Shown: positions 1 to 7,252 of the stretch, one piece after another
How the letters are laid out: the number at the start of each line of letters is the position of its first letter
Numbering within the stretch: position 1 is the stretch's first letter
Source: JACVRW01 sp035947555
GTDB taxonomy: Bacteria > Actinomycetota > Thermoleophilia > Solirubrobacterales > Thermoleophilaceae
Assembly: GCA_035947555.1 (NCBI GenBank)
Contig: DASZJZ010000031.1
Coordinates: 1 to 23,655, forward strand
Length of the DNA: 23,655 nucleotides
Reading direction: 5' to 3'
Translations under genes and position numbers: made by a program
The notes under the pieces: model-generated
The model's database searches: none
The model's input: only the letters and a program-made list of their open reading frames with translations
What the model was told of the DNA's origin: nothing

Positions 1-57
1 GGCCGTCCGCCACTAAACACCGCTCGCGCGCCTGCCGACCGCTAGGGTGCCTCGTCG

Positions 58-942
58 ATGTCGCGCCTTGTCTGGACGCTGCTCTGCGCGTCGGCCGCCG
101 CCGCGCTCGCCTTCCCGGCGTCCGCCGCGGCGGGCGCCCCGGCGAAGCGGCTCTATGTCTCGCTGGGCGATTCGTACGCCTCCGGCGCCCAGGTCACCGC
201 CACGGGACTGCGCAACACGCGGAACGGATTCGCCTACCAGGTGCCCCGGCTCGCGCGCGAGCGTGGGCATCGGCTGAAGCTCGTGAACTTCGGCTGCGGA
301 GGCGCCACGACCAGCTCGCTGATCAACCGGCGTGGCTGCCCGCCCCGCGCGCTCGGCCCTGGCGGACGCTCGTATGACCGGCGGACGCAGCTGCAGGCCG
401 CCGTGCGCTTCCTGCGCGCCCGGCGCGACCGCGTGGCGCTGGTCACGGTGTCGATCGGCGGCAACGACGTGACGGGCTGCGTCGAGGCGGCCGATCCTGT
501 GGCCTGTGTGACCAGGACCGTCGTGCGGATCGAACGGAACGTGACGAGGATCGCCCGCCGGCTGCGCCGCGCGGCCGGGCCGCGGGTGCGAATCGTGGGC
601 ACCACGTACCCGAACGTGCTGCTGGGGCTGTGGGCCGGCGGCACCGAGGAGGAGCGCAACCTCGCGTCGCTCTCGATCGTCGCCTTCAGGAGCCTCATCA
701 ACCCCGCGCTGCGGGAGGGCTATGAGGCCGGCCGGGCCCGGTTCGTGGACGTGACCGCCGCATCGGGCGCCTACATCCCGTTCGAGCGGACGACCACGTT
801 CCTCCCGTACGGCACCGTCCCGGTGGCCGTGGCCCGGGCGTGCGAGCTGACGTACTTCTGCGCCTACCGCGACATCCACCTGCGCACCGAGGGCTACAAC
901 CTGATCGCCCGCCTGGTCGCCCGCGAGCTGCCCCGCGTGTAA
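58..942 (+). CDS. Secreted SGNH/GDSL-family esterase/lipase
   Basis: This 294-residue protein is predicted to hydrolyse ester bonds outside the cell. Residues 1 to about 25 form a signal peptide: a short basic start, an Ala/Leu-rich core and an AXA-type cleavage region. The SGNH blocks are visible: GDSYASG with nucleophile Ser39, block II around Gly79-Gly81 (NFGCGG), GGND with Asn136, and a C-terminal D-x-H pair at about Asp272/His274 followed by a GY turn. Several cysteines (GCGG, RGC, GCVEA, ACELTYFC) are spaced like the disulfide pairs of Streptomyces-type secreted SGNH lipases. The ATG at 58 has no clear Shine-Dalgarno, but a TAGGGT hexamer at 43-48 could be a -10 element for a nearly leaderless message. 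The gene stands alone, 55 nt before the next one. The family call is strong; the substrate is unknown. Confidence 0.9.
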   Translation: MSRLVWTLLCASAAAALAFPASAAAGAPAKRLYVSLGDSYASGAQVTATGLRNTRNGFAYQVPRLARERGHRLKLVNFGCGGATTSSLINRRGCPPRALGPGGRSYDRRTQLQAAVRFLRARRDRVALVTVSIGGNDVTGCVEAADPVACVTRTVVRIERNVTRIARRLRRAAGPRVRIVGTTYPNVLLGLWAGGTEEERNLASLSIVAFRSLINPALREGYEAGRARFVDVTAASGAYIPFERTTTFLPYGTVPVAVARACELTYFCAYRDIHLRTEGYNLIARLVARELPRV

Positions 943-997
943 CACCGCAGCCGCTCCGCGCACTACCCCCAGACACCCAGTCAGGAGGAGGTCGGAC

Positions 998-1849
998 ATG
1001 GCACAGGCAGCGGCGACCGCGAGCCCGCGTACGAAGGGACTCCGGGGACTCGAGGGAAGGAACGTTCTCGTCACCGGGGGGAGCTCGGGCATCGGGCAGG
1101 CGATCGCCGTGCGGTTCGCGGAGTACGGCGCGAACGTGGCAATCAACTACCTGCGCCAGCCGGAGGAGGCCGCCGGCACCGAGGAGCAGGTGCACGCCTG
1201 CGTCTCGAAGGTCCGGCGCAAGGGCGTGCGCGACGTGCTCGTCCGCGGGGACGTCTCGAACGAGGACGACGTCGCGCGAATGGTGGGCGAGGCGGTCGAC
1301 GGCCTCGGCGGCGTCGATGTGCTCGTCAACAACGCAGGAATCCAGATCTCGCGCCCCACCGAGGAGCTCTCGAGCGACGACTTCGACCGCGTCCTGGCGG
1401 TCAACCTGCGCGGCTCGTTCATGTGCGCGCGCGAGGCGATCCGGCACTTCCTGGCCGAGGAGAAGCCGGGTTCGATAGTGAACATCTCGAGCGTCCACCA
1501 GCTGATCCCGAAGCCCGGCTACCTCGGCTACTCGGCCAGCAAGGGCGGGATGCAGAACCTCACCCGCACGCTCGCGCTCGAGTACGCGGGCCGCGGCATC
1601 CGCGTGAACGGGGTCGGGCCAGGGGCGACGGTGACTCCGATCAACCGCGCCTGGATCGACGACCCGGAGAAGCGCCGCCAGGTGGAGGAGCACATCCCGA
1701 TGCGGCGGGCCGGCGACGCTGACGAGATGGCGGGCGTCACCGCCTTCCTCGCCTCCGACGACGCGGCCTACATCACCGGGCAGACGATCTTCGTCGACGG
1801 CGGCCTGACGCTCTACCCGAGCTTCCTGACCCCGTGGTCGTCGGAATGA
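998..1849 (+). CDS. SDR-family NAD(P)-dependent oxidoreductase (glucose 1-dehydrogenase-like)
   Basis: This is a classical short-chain dehydrogenase/reductase of 283 residues, expected to oxidise or reduce an alcohol/carbonyl pair with NAD(P). The Rossmann cofactor motif TGGSSGIG spans residues 26-33, NNAG is at 111-114, and the catalytic set is Ser165, Tyr178 and Lys182 (YSASK). The C-terminal FVDGG segment is typical of the family. The N-terminal extension of about 18 residues and the overall look resemble glucose 1-dehydrogenase-like or general-stress SDRs; the substrate is not readable from sequence. A strong Shine-Dalgarno, AGGAGGAGG at 983-991, sits 6 nt before the ATG. The stop overlaps the likely start of the next gene as ATGA, so this is the first gene of a four-gene operon. 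Confidence 0.93.
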   Translation: MAQAAATASPRTKGLRGLEGRNVLVTGGSSGIGQAIAVRFAEYGANVAINYLRQPEEAAGTEEQVHACVSKVRRKGVRDVLVRGDVSNEDDVARMVGEAVDGLGGVDVLVNNAGIQISRPTEELSSDDFDRVLAVNLRGSFMCAREAIRHFLAEEKPGSIVNISSVHQLIPKPGYLGYSASKGGMQNLTRTLALEYAGRGIRVNGVGPGATVTPINRAWIDDPEKRRQVEEHIPMRRAGDADEMAGVTAFLASDDAAYITGQTIFVDGGLTLYPSFLTPWSSE

Positions 1850-2619
1850 CCGTCGAGCTCGGCATGCTGAGGCACGTGGACGAGGCCAAGCGCCGCGAGG
1901 CGCTGGGCCTCGTCCGGGAAGGGCGTCTCTTCGACCTGGGCCGCATCCTGGACGAGGACATCCCGACCTTCCCGGGGCGCTACTTCCGCCAGACGCTGGT
2001 GACGACGGCCCACCATGACGGCGGCAGCTGGATCACCGAGCAGGTGGCGGGCACGATGCAGCTCGGCACGCACCTCGACGCCCTCAGCCACCTCCAGATC
2101 GGCGACCGGGGCTACAACGGCTGGACGGTCGCCGAGCTCGCCGGCACCGCGGGCGTGAAGCGGCTGGGCGTGGAGACCGTGCCGCAGGTGGTCACCCGCG
2201 GGTGGCTCGTGGACGCGTCGGAGGCCGGGCACGTCATCGACGAGGTCGGCGATATCGATCCGGGGCCAGGGGATGCCGTCCTCTTCCACACCGGCTGGGG
2301 TCGGCACTGGAACGATCCCGACCGCTACCTCTCAGCCGAACCAGGTCCGGGTATGGACGTCGCGTTGTGGCTCGCGGAACGCGGCGTCGCTCTCACCGGT
2401 GCCGACACGTGGAGCTTCGGACCCGTTCCTCCAGAAGATCCATCGCGTCCGTTTCAAGTCCCCAAGACCCTCAACGTCGAGCACGGCGTCTTCATCGTCG
2501 AGAACCTGGACACCTCCGCGCTCGCGGCGGCCGGCGTTCGGGAGTTCTGCCTCGTCCTGACCCACCCGAAGCTGCGCGGCGCCACCGGCGCCTGGACATC
2601 CCCGATCGCCCTCGTATAG
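1846..2619 (+). CDS. Cyclase-family (kynurenine formamidase-like) metal-dependent hydrolase
   Basis: This 257-residue protein belongs to the cyclase family (PF04199), which includes kynurenine formamidases and isatin hydrolases that use Mn or Zn to hydrolyse amide, lactam or lactone-like bonds. The family metal motif HxGTHxDxxxH appears as Gln72-x-Gly74-Thr75-His76-x-Asp78-x3-His82, so the first His is replaced by Gln. A DTWSFGP segment and the late NVEHGVFIVENL region also fit the family. I choose the ATG at 1846 because it makes a 4-nt ATGA overlap with the SDR stop; a GTG at 1834 in the same frame would add four residues. The next gene follows after 11 nt. The position between an SDR and a GMC oxidoreductase suggests it opens a product of one of them, which is inference only. 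Confidence 0.85.
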   Translation: MTVELGMLRHVDEAKRREALGLVREGRLFDLGRILDEDIPTFPGRYFRQTLVTTAHHDGGSWITEQVAGTMQLGTHLDALSHLQIGDRGYNGWTVAELAGTAGVKRLGVETVPQVVTRGWLVDASEAGHVIDEVGDIDPGPGDAVLFHTGWGRHWNDPDRYLSAEPGPGMDVALWLAERGVALTGADTWSFGPVPPEDPSRPFQVPKTLNVEHGVFIVENLDTSALAAAGVREFCLVLTHPKLRGATGAWTSPIALV

Positions 2620-2630
2620 GAGGACTCGCG

Positions 2631-4208
2631 ATGGAGCACTACGACGTGATCATCATCGGAACCGGGGCGGGCGGCGGCACGCTGGCCCACAAGCTGGCCC
2701 CGTCCGGCAAGCGCATCCTGGTGCTCGAGCGCGGCGGCTACCTGCCGCGCGAGCCCGAGAACTGGGACAGCGAGGAGGTCTTCGGCAAGGGCCGCTACCT
2801 CCCGGACGAGGACTGGATCGACGACCACGACGGCCAGCCGTTCAAGCCGCACCAGCAGTACTTCGTGGGCGGCAACACCAAGTTCTACGGCGCCATCCTG
2901 TTCCGGCTGCGTGAGCGCGACTTCGAGCAGGTGGCCCACTACGGCGGCGTGTCGCCCGCCTGGCCGATCTCGTACGCCGATCTCGAGCGTTACTACGCCG
3001 AGGCCGAGCGGCTCTACCTGGTGCACGGCCAGGCCGGCGAGGACCCCACCGAGCCGTTCCGCTCGGCGCCCTTCCCGCACCCGCCCGTCTCGCACGAGCC
3101 GCGCATCCAGCAGCTAGCCGACGACTTCGCCCGCACCGGCCACAACCCGTTCCACCTGCCGGTGGGGATCGACCTCGACGAGGCGAACCCCGAGGCCGGG
3201 CGCTGCGTGCGCTGCGACCGCTTCGACGGCTTCCCCTGCCTGACCGACGGCAAGGCGGACGCCCACGTGCTGTGCGTGCGGCCGGCGATCCGTCACGAGA
3301 ACGTCACGCTGCTCACCCACGCCCGCGTGGATAGGCTCGCGGCCGACCGGCACTCCGTCACCGAAGTCGTGGTCGATCGGCGCGGCAGGACCGAGACCTA
3401 CAGCGCCGACATCGTGGTAGTGGCGTGCGGGGCGATCAACTCGGCGGCGCTCCTGCTGCGCTCGGCGTCCGAGCTGCACCCGAACGGGCTCGCAAACGGA
3501 TCCGACGTGGTCGGCCGCAACTACATGGCCCACATCAACTCGGGCGTGATCGCGATCTCACAGACGCCGAACACCACGAAGTTCCAGAAGACGCTCGGGG
3601 TGAACGACTACTACTGGGGCGCCGCCGACTCCGAGCTGCCGCTCGGCCACATCCAGATGCTGGCCAAGTCGGACCGCAATATCCTGCGCGAGGGAGCGCC
3701 CTGGTTCGCGCCCAAGCTCGCGCTCGACTACCTGGCGAAGCACGCGATCGACTTCTGGCTGACGAGCGAGGACCTGCCCAACCCGACCAACCGCGTGACG
3801 GTGGACCGGGCCGGGCAGATCCACGTGTACAAGCGCTATTACAACCTCGAGGCCCACCGGCGGCTGCTCGTGAAGCTGAAGGGGCTGCTGGGCGAGCTGG
3901 GCTGCCAGGAGAGCCCGATCCCGAGCCGCTTCGTGCTCGACCAGCGCATCCCTCTCGCTGGCGTGGCGCACCAGTGCGGAACGGTCCGCTTCGGCGACGA
4001 CCCGGCCAGCTCGGCGCTCGACGTGAACTGCAAGGCGCACGAGCTCGACAACCTGTACGTGGTCGACACGAGCTTCTTCCCGTCGTCGAGCGCGGTGAAC
4101 CCGGCGCTCACGGCGATGGCGAACTCGCTGCGAGTGGGCGACCACCTGCTGGAACGGCTTGGGGCGCCGGCCGTTGAGACCCGCGAGCCCGAGGAGGTGC
4201 TGGCATGA
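2631..4208 (+). CDS. GMC-family FAD-dependent oxidoreductase
   Basis: This 525-residue glucose-methanol-choline family flavoprotein is expected to oxidise an alcohol or sugar hydroxyl. The FAD dinucleotide motif GTGAGGG begins at Gly10, and Glu33 ends the second strand and should bind ribose. The C-terminal active site is present: His447 in HQCGTVRFG and Asn490 in the SAVNPALT segment, the usual His/Asn pair. A cysteine-containing GRCVRCDRFDGFPC stretch lies mid-protein. The ATG at 2631 follows an AGGAGGA Shine-Dalgarno (2618-2624) by 6 nt. The same frame is open upstream to 2202, but that part lies over the preceding gene and is not protein-like. The stop overlaps the next start as ATGA. The electron acceptor (oxygen, quinone or cytochrome) cannot be told from this sequence. 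Confidence 0.92.
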   Translation: MEHYDVIIIGTGAGGGTLAHKLAPSGKRILVLERGGYLPREPENWDSEEVFGKGRYLPDEDWIDDHDGQPFKPHQQYFVGGNTKFYGAILFRLRERDFEQVAHYGGVSPAWPISYADLERYYAEAERLYLVHGQAGEDPTEPFRSAPFPHPPVSHEPRIQQLADDFARTGHNPFHLPVGIDLDEANPEAGRCVRCDRFDGFPCLTDGKADAHVLCVRPAIRHENVTLLTHARVDRLAADRHSVTEVVVDRRGRTETYSADIVVVACGAINSAALLLRSASELHPNGLANGSDVVGRNYMAHINSGVIAISQTPNTTKFQKTLGVNDYYWGAADSELPLGHIQMLAKSDRNILREGAPWFAPKLALDYLAKHAIDFWLTSEDLPNPTNRVTVDRAGQIHVYKRYYNLEAHRRLLVKLKGLLGELGCQESPIPSRFVLDQRIPLAGVAHQCGTVRFGDDPASSALDVNCKAHELDNLYVVDTSFFPSSSAVNPALTAMANSLRVGDHLLERLGAPAVETREPEEVLA

Positions 4209-4678
4209 ACGCAATCGGCAATGTCGCGGCCGCTGTTGGCAAGGGCCTGGCAGCAGGCCTGGCCGGCACCGCCGCGATGACGATCTCATCGACGCTCGAG
4301 GCAAAGCTCCGCGGCCGCGCACCAAGCTCCGCCCCGGCGCGAGCGACGGCGAAGATGCTCGGCATCAAGGAGTTCGAGGACGCCCGGGCGGCGGCCCGCT
4401 TCAACGACCTGTCGCACTGGGGCTACGGGACGACGTGGGGAATAGTGCGCGGCCTGCTGGCGGCGGCGGGACTGCCGCCGCGGCGAGCGACCGCGGCGCA
4501 CGGCGCGGCGATCTACGGAGCGGCCCAGGTGACGCTGCCCGCCCTGGAGGTCGCCCCACCGTCGGTGTTCTGGCCGAAGGAGGAGATCGCGATAGACGCC
4601 TTCCACCACGCGGTCTACGCGGCGGCGACGGGGATCGCGTACGAGCTGATCGACGGGCGGAACGGTCGCGGCGTGTAA
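4205..4678 (+). CDS. Small hydrophobic protein, possibly membrane-associated, unknown function
   Basis: I do not recognise a named function for this 157-residue protein. It contains a glycine/alanine-rich hydrophobic stretch near residues 7-30 (GLAAGLAGTAAMTIS), others around 75-90 and 98-118, and a last one near 138-150 (HHAVYAAATGIAYELI). This resembles small DUF1440-like multi-pass membrane proteins, a tentative comparison. A FHH pair precedes the last segment. The start is well supported: GAGGAGG at 4191-4197 lies 7 nt before the ATG, and the ATG overlaps the GMC stop as ATGA. Strict coupling to the GMC gene suggests it serves that enzyme, for example as a membrane anchor or electron-transfer partner. 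No haem or metal motif is visible, so this role is inference. Confidence 0.75.
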   Translation: MNAIGNVAAAVGKGLAAGLAGTAAMTISSTLEAKLRGRAPSSAPARATAKMLGIKEFEDARAAARFNDLSHWGYGTTWGIVRGLLAAAGLPPRRATAAHGAAIYGAAQVTLPALEVAPPSVFWPKEEIAIDAFHHAVYAAATGIAYELIDGRNGRGV

Positions 4679-4711
4679 GCGCGCGTCGAGCCGGCGAGCT
4701 TCCGCTTTGGT

Positions 4712-4735
4712 ATCGTTAACCCCGTGGTTAACGAT
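4712..4735. promoter_or_regulatory. Perfect inverted repeat over the ArsR start codon, likely autoregulatory operator
   Basis: The arms ATCGTTAAC (4712-4720) and GTTAACGAT (4727-4735) are exact reverse complements separated by 6 nt. The GTG start of the ArsR gene (4724-4726) lies in the spacer. The hexamer TATCGT at 4711-4716 fits a -10 element and would place the transcription start at or next to the GTG, giving a leaderless mRNA. A dimeric ArsR protein binding here would block its own promoter. The repeat is read directly from sequence; operator function is inferred. Confidence 0.7.
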
Positions 4736-5038
4736 CCGTTCAAGGCCCTTTCGCACCCGATCCGTCGTGGCATCGTAGAGCGGCTCGCCGAAGGTCCGGC
4801 GACCGTGGGCGACGCCACGGCCGGGTTCGGCGTCTCCAAGCCGGCGATCTCCAAGCACCTGAAGGTGCTCGAGGACACCGGCGTGGTGACCCGCGTTGTC
4901 CAGGGCCGGACGCACCGGCTCTCGCTCGAACCGGACGTGCTCAGCGAGGCGGCCGACTGGATGGATCGCCAGCGCGCCCTGTGGGGGCGCCTGTTCGACG
5001 TGGTCGACGAGTACCTCAAGGAGGACAAGCCCCGATGA
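4724..5038 (+). CDS. ArsR-family winged-helix transcriptional regulator
   Basis: This 104-residue protein is a small ArsR/SmtB-type repressor. The N-terminus (FKALSHPIRRGIVERLAEG) is the usual helix 1-2 segment. The helix-turn-helix lies at about residues 27-52, with recognition helix SKPAISKHLKVLED, followed by a beta-wing (VVTRVVQGRTHRLSLEP). No cysteine metal-binding motif is present, so it belongs to the metal-independent branch often paired with AHSA1/SRPBCC genes. The start is GTG, inside a perfect inverted repeat and with no Shine-Dalgarno ahead of it, so translation is probably leaderless. Its stop overlaps the next gene as ATGA. Regulation of the two downstream genes through the operator at 4712-4735 is the simplest reading. 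Confidence 0.92.
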   Translation: MVNDPFKALSHPIRRGIVERLAEGPATVGDATAGFGVSKPAISKHLKVLEDTGVVTRVVQGRTHRLSLEPDVLSEAADWMDRQRALWGRLFDVVDEYLKEDKPR

Positions 5039-5727
5039 AGACCCCGCCCGTTGTGTCGCGAGAGGAGTGGACGGCCGCCCGCGAGAAGCTGCTCGTCAAG
5101 GAGAAAGAGCACACCCGTGCCCGCGACGCGCTCGCCGCCGAGCGCCGCCGCATGCCGTGGATGGCCGTCGAGAAGGAGTACACGTTCGAAGGCCCGGACG
5201 GGCCTGCGAGCCTGCTCGATCTGTTCGAGGGGCGGCGCCAGCTGGTGGTCTACCGCGCCTTCTACGGGCCGGAAGTCACCACCTATGCCGAGGGCGGCGC
5301 ATATCCGGAGCGGGCATGCGTCGGCTGCTCCTTCGTCGCCGACCAGGTGGCTCATCCGGCCCATTTGAGTGGCCGCGACACCTCGCTGGCCTTCGTCTCG
5401 CGCGCCCCGCAGTCGGAGATTCAGGGCCTGAAGCAGCGGATGGGTTGGGAGCTGATCCCCTGGTATTCGATCAAGGACGACTTCGATGCCGACTTCGACG
5501 TGGACGAGTGGCACGGCACCAACGCCTTCATCCGCGACGGCCACAAGATCTTCCGCACCTACTTCGTCGACGCCCGCGGCGACGAGGCGATGGGCACCAC
5601 CTGGAGCTACCTCGACATCACGGCGCTCGGGCGCCAGGAGGAGTGGGAGGACTCGCCGGAGGGCTATCCGCAGACCCCGCCGTACGGTTGGTGGAACTAC
5701 AACGACGCCTACAGGGACACCGCGTGA
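5035..5727 (+). CDS. DUF899 family thioredoxin-like protein
   Basis: This 230-residue protein matches the DUF899 family (PF05988), predicted thioredoxin-fold dithiol-disulfide oxidoreductases of uncertain substrate. Family marks include the N-terminal charged helix (EEWTAAREKLLVKEKEHTR), RRRMPWM, and the pair Cys95-Val-Gly-Cys98 followed by SF. Later marks are the WHGTNAFIRDG and FRTYFVDARG segments and the aromatic C-terminus PPYGWWNYND. Cys95/Cys98 form the likely redox pair. The ATG overlaps the ArsR stop as ATGA, and AAGGAGGA (5018-5025) gives a good ribosome site 9 nt upstream. A longer start at 4981 would only add residues translated out of frame from the regulator. Its stop overlaps the next GTG. 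The family call is strong; the physiological role is unknown. Confidence 0.9.
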   Translation: MKTPPVVSREEWTAAREKLLVKEKEHTRARDALAAERRRMPWMAVEKEYTFEGPDGPASLLDLFEGRRQLVVYRAFYGPEVTTYAEGGAYPERACVGCSFVADQVAHPAHLSGRDTSLAFVSRAPQSEIQGLKQRMGWELIPWYSIKDDFDADFDVDEWHGTNAFIRDGHKIFRTYFVDARGDEAMGTTWSYLDITALGRQEEWEDSPEGYPQTPPYGWWNYNDAYRDTA

Positions 5728-6176
5728 TCGACAGCAGGACGACGCTCCGCATGGAGCGCACCTTCCAGGCGCCCGCCCAGGCGGTCTTCGACGCGTGGAC
5801 CAGCGAGGAGGTGCTGCGGCGCTGGTGGCACGCCGGTAACGACTGGGAGACGCCCGAGGCGAAGGTCGACCTGCGGGTGGGCGGCACCATCCGAGTGGTC
5901 ATGCGCAACCCCCACGAGGACGTCGAGTACGGCGGCGGTGGCCGCTACACCGAGATCGACCCGCCGAACCGCCTGGCCTTCACCTGGATCTGGGACGGCG
6001 ACTCGAAGCGCCAGCTCATCGAGGTCGAGTTCGAGGAGGTCGACGGCGTCACCACGGTTCGATTCACCCACAGCGGGCTATGGGACGAGGAGGCCGTGCG
6101 CACGCACGAGGACGGCTGGGGCAAGCTCTTCGACAACCTCGAGCGCCAGCTCGAGACGGCACCGCGCGAGGGGTAG
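5724..6176 (+). CDS. AHSA1/SRPBCC-domain protein
   Basis: This 150-residue protein has the AHSA1-like START/SRPBCC fold (PF08327). It shows the typical opening MERTFQAPAQAVFDAWTSEE, then RRWW, a GG-T-RVVMR strand, the LAFTWIW strand, and the C-terminal helix DGWGKLFDNLERQL. Proteins of this type enclose a hydrophobic pocket and usually bind or act on small hydrophobic ligands; the ligand here is unknown. The start is GTG at 5724, which overlaps the DUF899 stop as GTGA; AGGGA at 5713-5717 could act as ribosome site. A much longer open frame reaches back to 4896, but that part lies over the two upstream genes and is not protein-like. The stop lies 9 nt from the convergent primase gene's stop. 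Confidence 0.9.
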   Translation: MIDSRTTLRMERTFQAPAQAVFDAWTSEEVLRRWWHAGNDWETPEAKVDLRVGGTIRVVMRNPHEDVEYGGGGRYTEIDPPNRLAFTWIWDGDSKRQLIEVEFEEVDGVTTVRFTHSGLWDEEAVRTHEDGWGKLFDNLERQLETAPREG

Positions 6177-6185
6177 GCGCGGGTC

Positions 6186-7205
6186 CTACGAGGCGGCGTC
6201 CTTTCGGGCGCGGCTCGGCGCCACCCGCGGGGGCTCGTCGGGCATCTTGGGATAAACCGGCGGCCAGGGGGCGTCGAGCAGGCCGTCCGCCCGGTCGCGC
6301 TCGTGCATGGCGAGCAGCGGCTCGAGCGACTGCGGGTCCCTGTCGATGTCCTTCCACGGGTCGCCGAGCCGGTCGAGGCGGCGGGGAACGGTCGCCAGGG
6401 TGAGCTCGTCCGGGTGGAGCTCGGCGACCTCATCCCAACTCAGCGGCGTCGAGACCTGTCCGCCCGGCCGGGCGCGCACCGCCCAGGCGCCGAAGACGGT
6501 CTTGTGCGGCGCGTTCTGGTTGTAGTCGATGAAGATGCGCTCTCCACGCTCCTCCTTCCACCAAGCGGCCGTGATCACGTCCGGGCGGCGGCGCTGGAGC
6601 TCTCGGGCGACCGCCACCGCAGCGGAGCGCACCGCGTATGAGTCCCAGCGCGGCTCGAGCCGAACGTAGACGTGCAGGCCCCGGTTGCCCGTGGTCTTCG
6701 GGTAGCCGGCCACGCCAAGCTCGTCCAACAGGCTCTTGAGTTCCGCGGCGGCGCGGCGGACGTCGTCGAAGTCGGTGCGCGGCTGTGGGTCGAGATCGAG
6801 ACGCAGCTCGTCGGCGAACTCGGGCTTCCCGGCGCGGTAGGGCCAGACGTGGAAGCCGAGGCAACCAAGGTTGAGCGCCCAGACCACATGGGCGAGGTCG
6901 TGGATCACCAGCGCCCGCGACGGCGTGCCGTTGACCGTCGTGACCGTCGTGGTGCGCAGCCACTCCGGGGCGTTCTCGGGCACGCGCTTCTGGAAGAAGG
7001 ACGGCCCACCCGCTCCCCTCGGGAACCGCTGCATGAGCACCGGGCGGCCGCCCATCGTCCGCAGCAGCGGCTCGCCGACGCGCAGGTAGTAGTCCACGAG
7101 GTCGCGCTTGGTGTCGCCACGCTCGGAGAAGAGCACCTTGTCGGGACTCGAAAGCCGGACCTCCTGGCCGTCGACCTCGAGGACCTCCGCATCGTCACTC
7201 GCCAC
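6186..7205 (-). CDS. LigD-type primase-polymerase (PolDom) protein, stand-alone
   Basis: This 339-residue protein is an archaeo-eukaryotic-primase-like polymerase related to the polymerase domain of the bacterial NHEJ ligase LigD. The catalytic metal acids are Asp137 and Asp139 (RLDLDPQ) and Asp227 (FIDYNQNA), and the nucleotide-binding His178 is in TGNRGLHVYV. The N-terminal SSPDKVLFSERGDTKRDLVDYY and MQRFPRG segments are typical. There is no ligase or phosphoesterase domain, and no Ku gene nearby, so it is one of the free-standing PolDom paralogues common in actinobacteria. The start is a GTG with only a distant GGAG (7221-7224, 15 nt upstream), which lies in the 3-prime arm of a hairpin. 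A role in end repair or damage-tolerant synthesis follows from the family; which one is not visible. Confidence 0.92.
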   Translation of the reverse strand: MASDDAEVLEVDGQEVRLSSPDKVLFSERGDTKRDLVDYYLRVGEPLLRTMGGRPVLMQRFPRGAGGPSFFQKRVPENAPEWLRTTTVTTVNGTPSRALVIHDLAHVVWALNLGCLGFHVWPYRAGKPEFADELRLDLDPQPRTDFDDVRRAAAELKSLLDELGVAGYPKTTGNRGLHVYVRLEPRWDSYAVRSAAVAVARELQRRRPDVITAAWWKEERGERIFIDYNQNAPHKTVFGAWAVRARPGGQVSTPLSWDEVAELHPDELTLATVPRRLDRLGDPWKDIDRDPQSLEPLLAMHERDRADGLLDAPWPPVYPKMPDEPPRVAPSRARKDAAS

Positions 7206-7217
7206 GAACGGACGGTA

Positions 7218-7250
7218 CCGCTCCGCTCGCGCAGGACACGCCCGGAGCGG
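7218..7250 (-). promoter_or_regulatory. GC-rich stem-loop upstream of the primase gene
   Basis: CCGCTCCG (7218-7225) and CGGAGCGG (7243-7250) are perfect complements, giving an 8-bp stem with a 17-nt loop in the 47-nt gap before the primase start. On the minus strand the 3-prime arm contains the only GGAG near the GTG start, so the stem could hide a weak ribosome site or act as a transcript boundary. No U-tract follows it. The stem is seen directly; its role is inference. Confidence 0.4.
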
Positions 7251-7252
7251 CG

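Noticed and set aside
2202..2630. Upstream extension of the GMC frame
   Set aside because: Overlaps the cyclase gene, not protein-like; a strong Shine-Dalgarno marks the ATG at 2631.
4896..5723. Apparent fusion of a long N-terminus to the AHSA1 protein
   Set aside because: Lies over the ArsR and DUF899 genes in another frame; the GTGA overlap marks the real start.
6173..6189. GTAGG-N7-CCTAC inverted repeat at the convergent gene ends as a shared terminator
   Set aside because: Only 5 bp, includes both stop codons, and has no U-tract.
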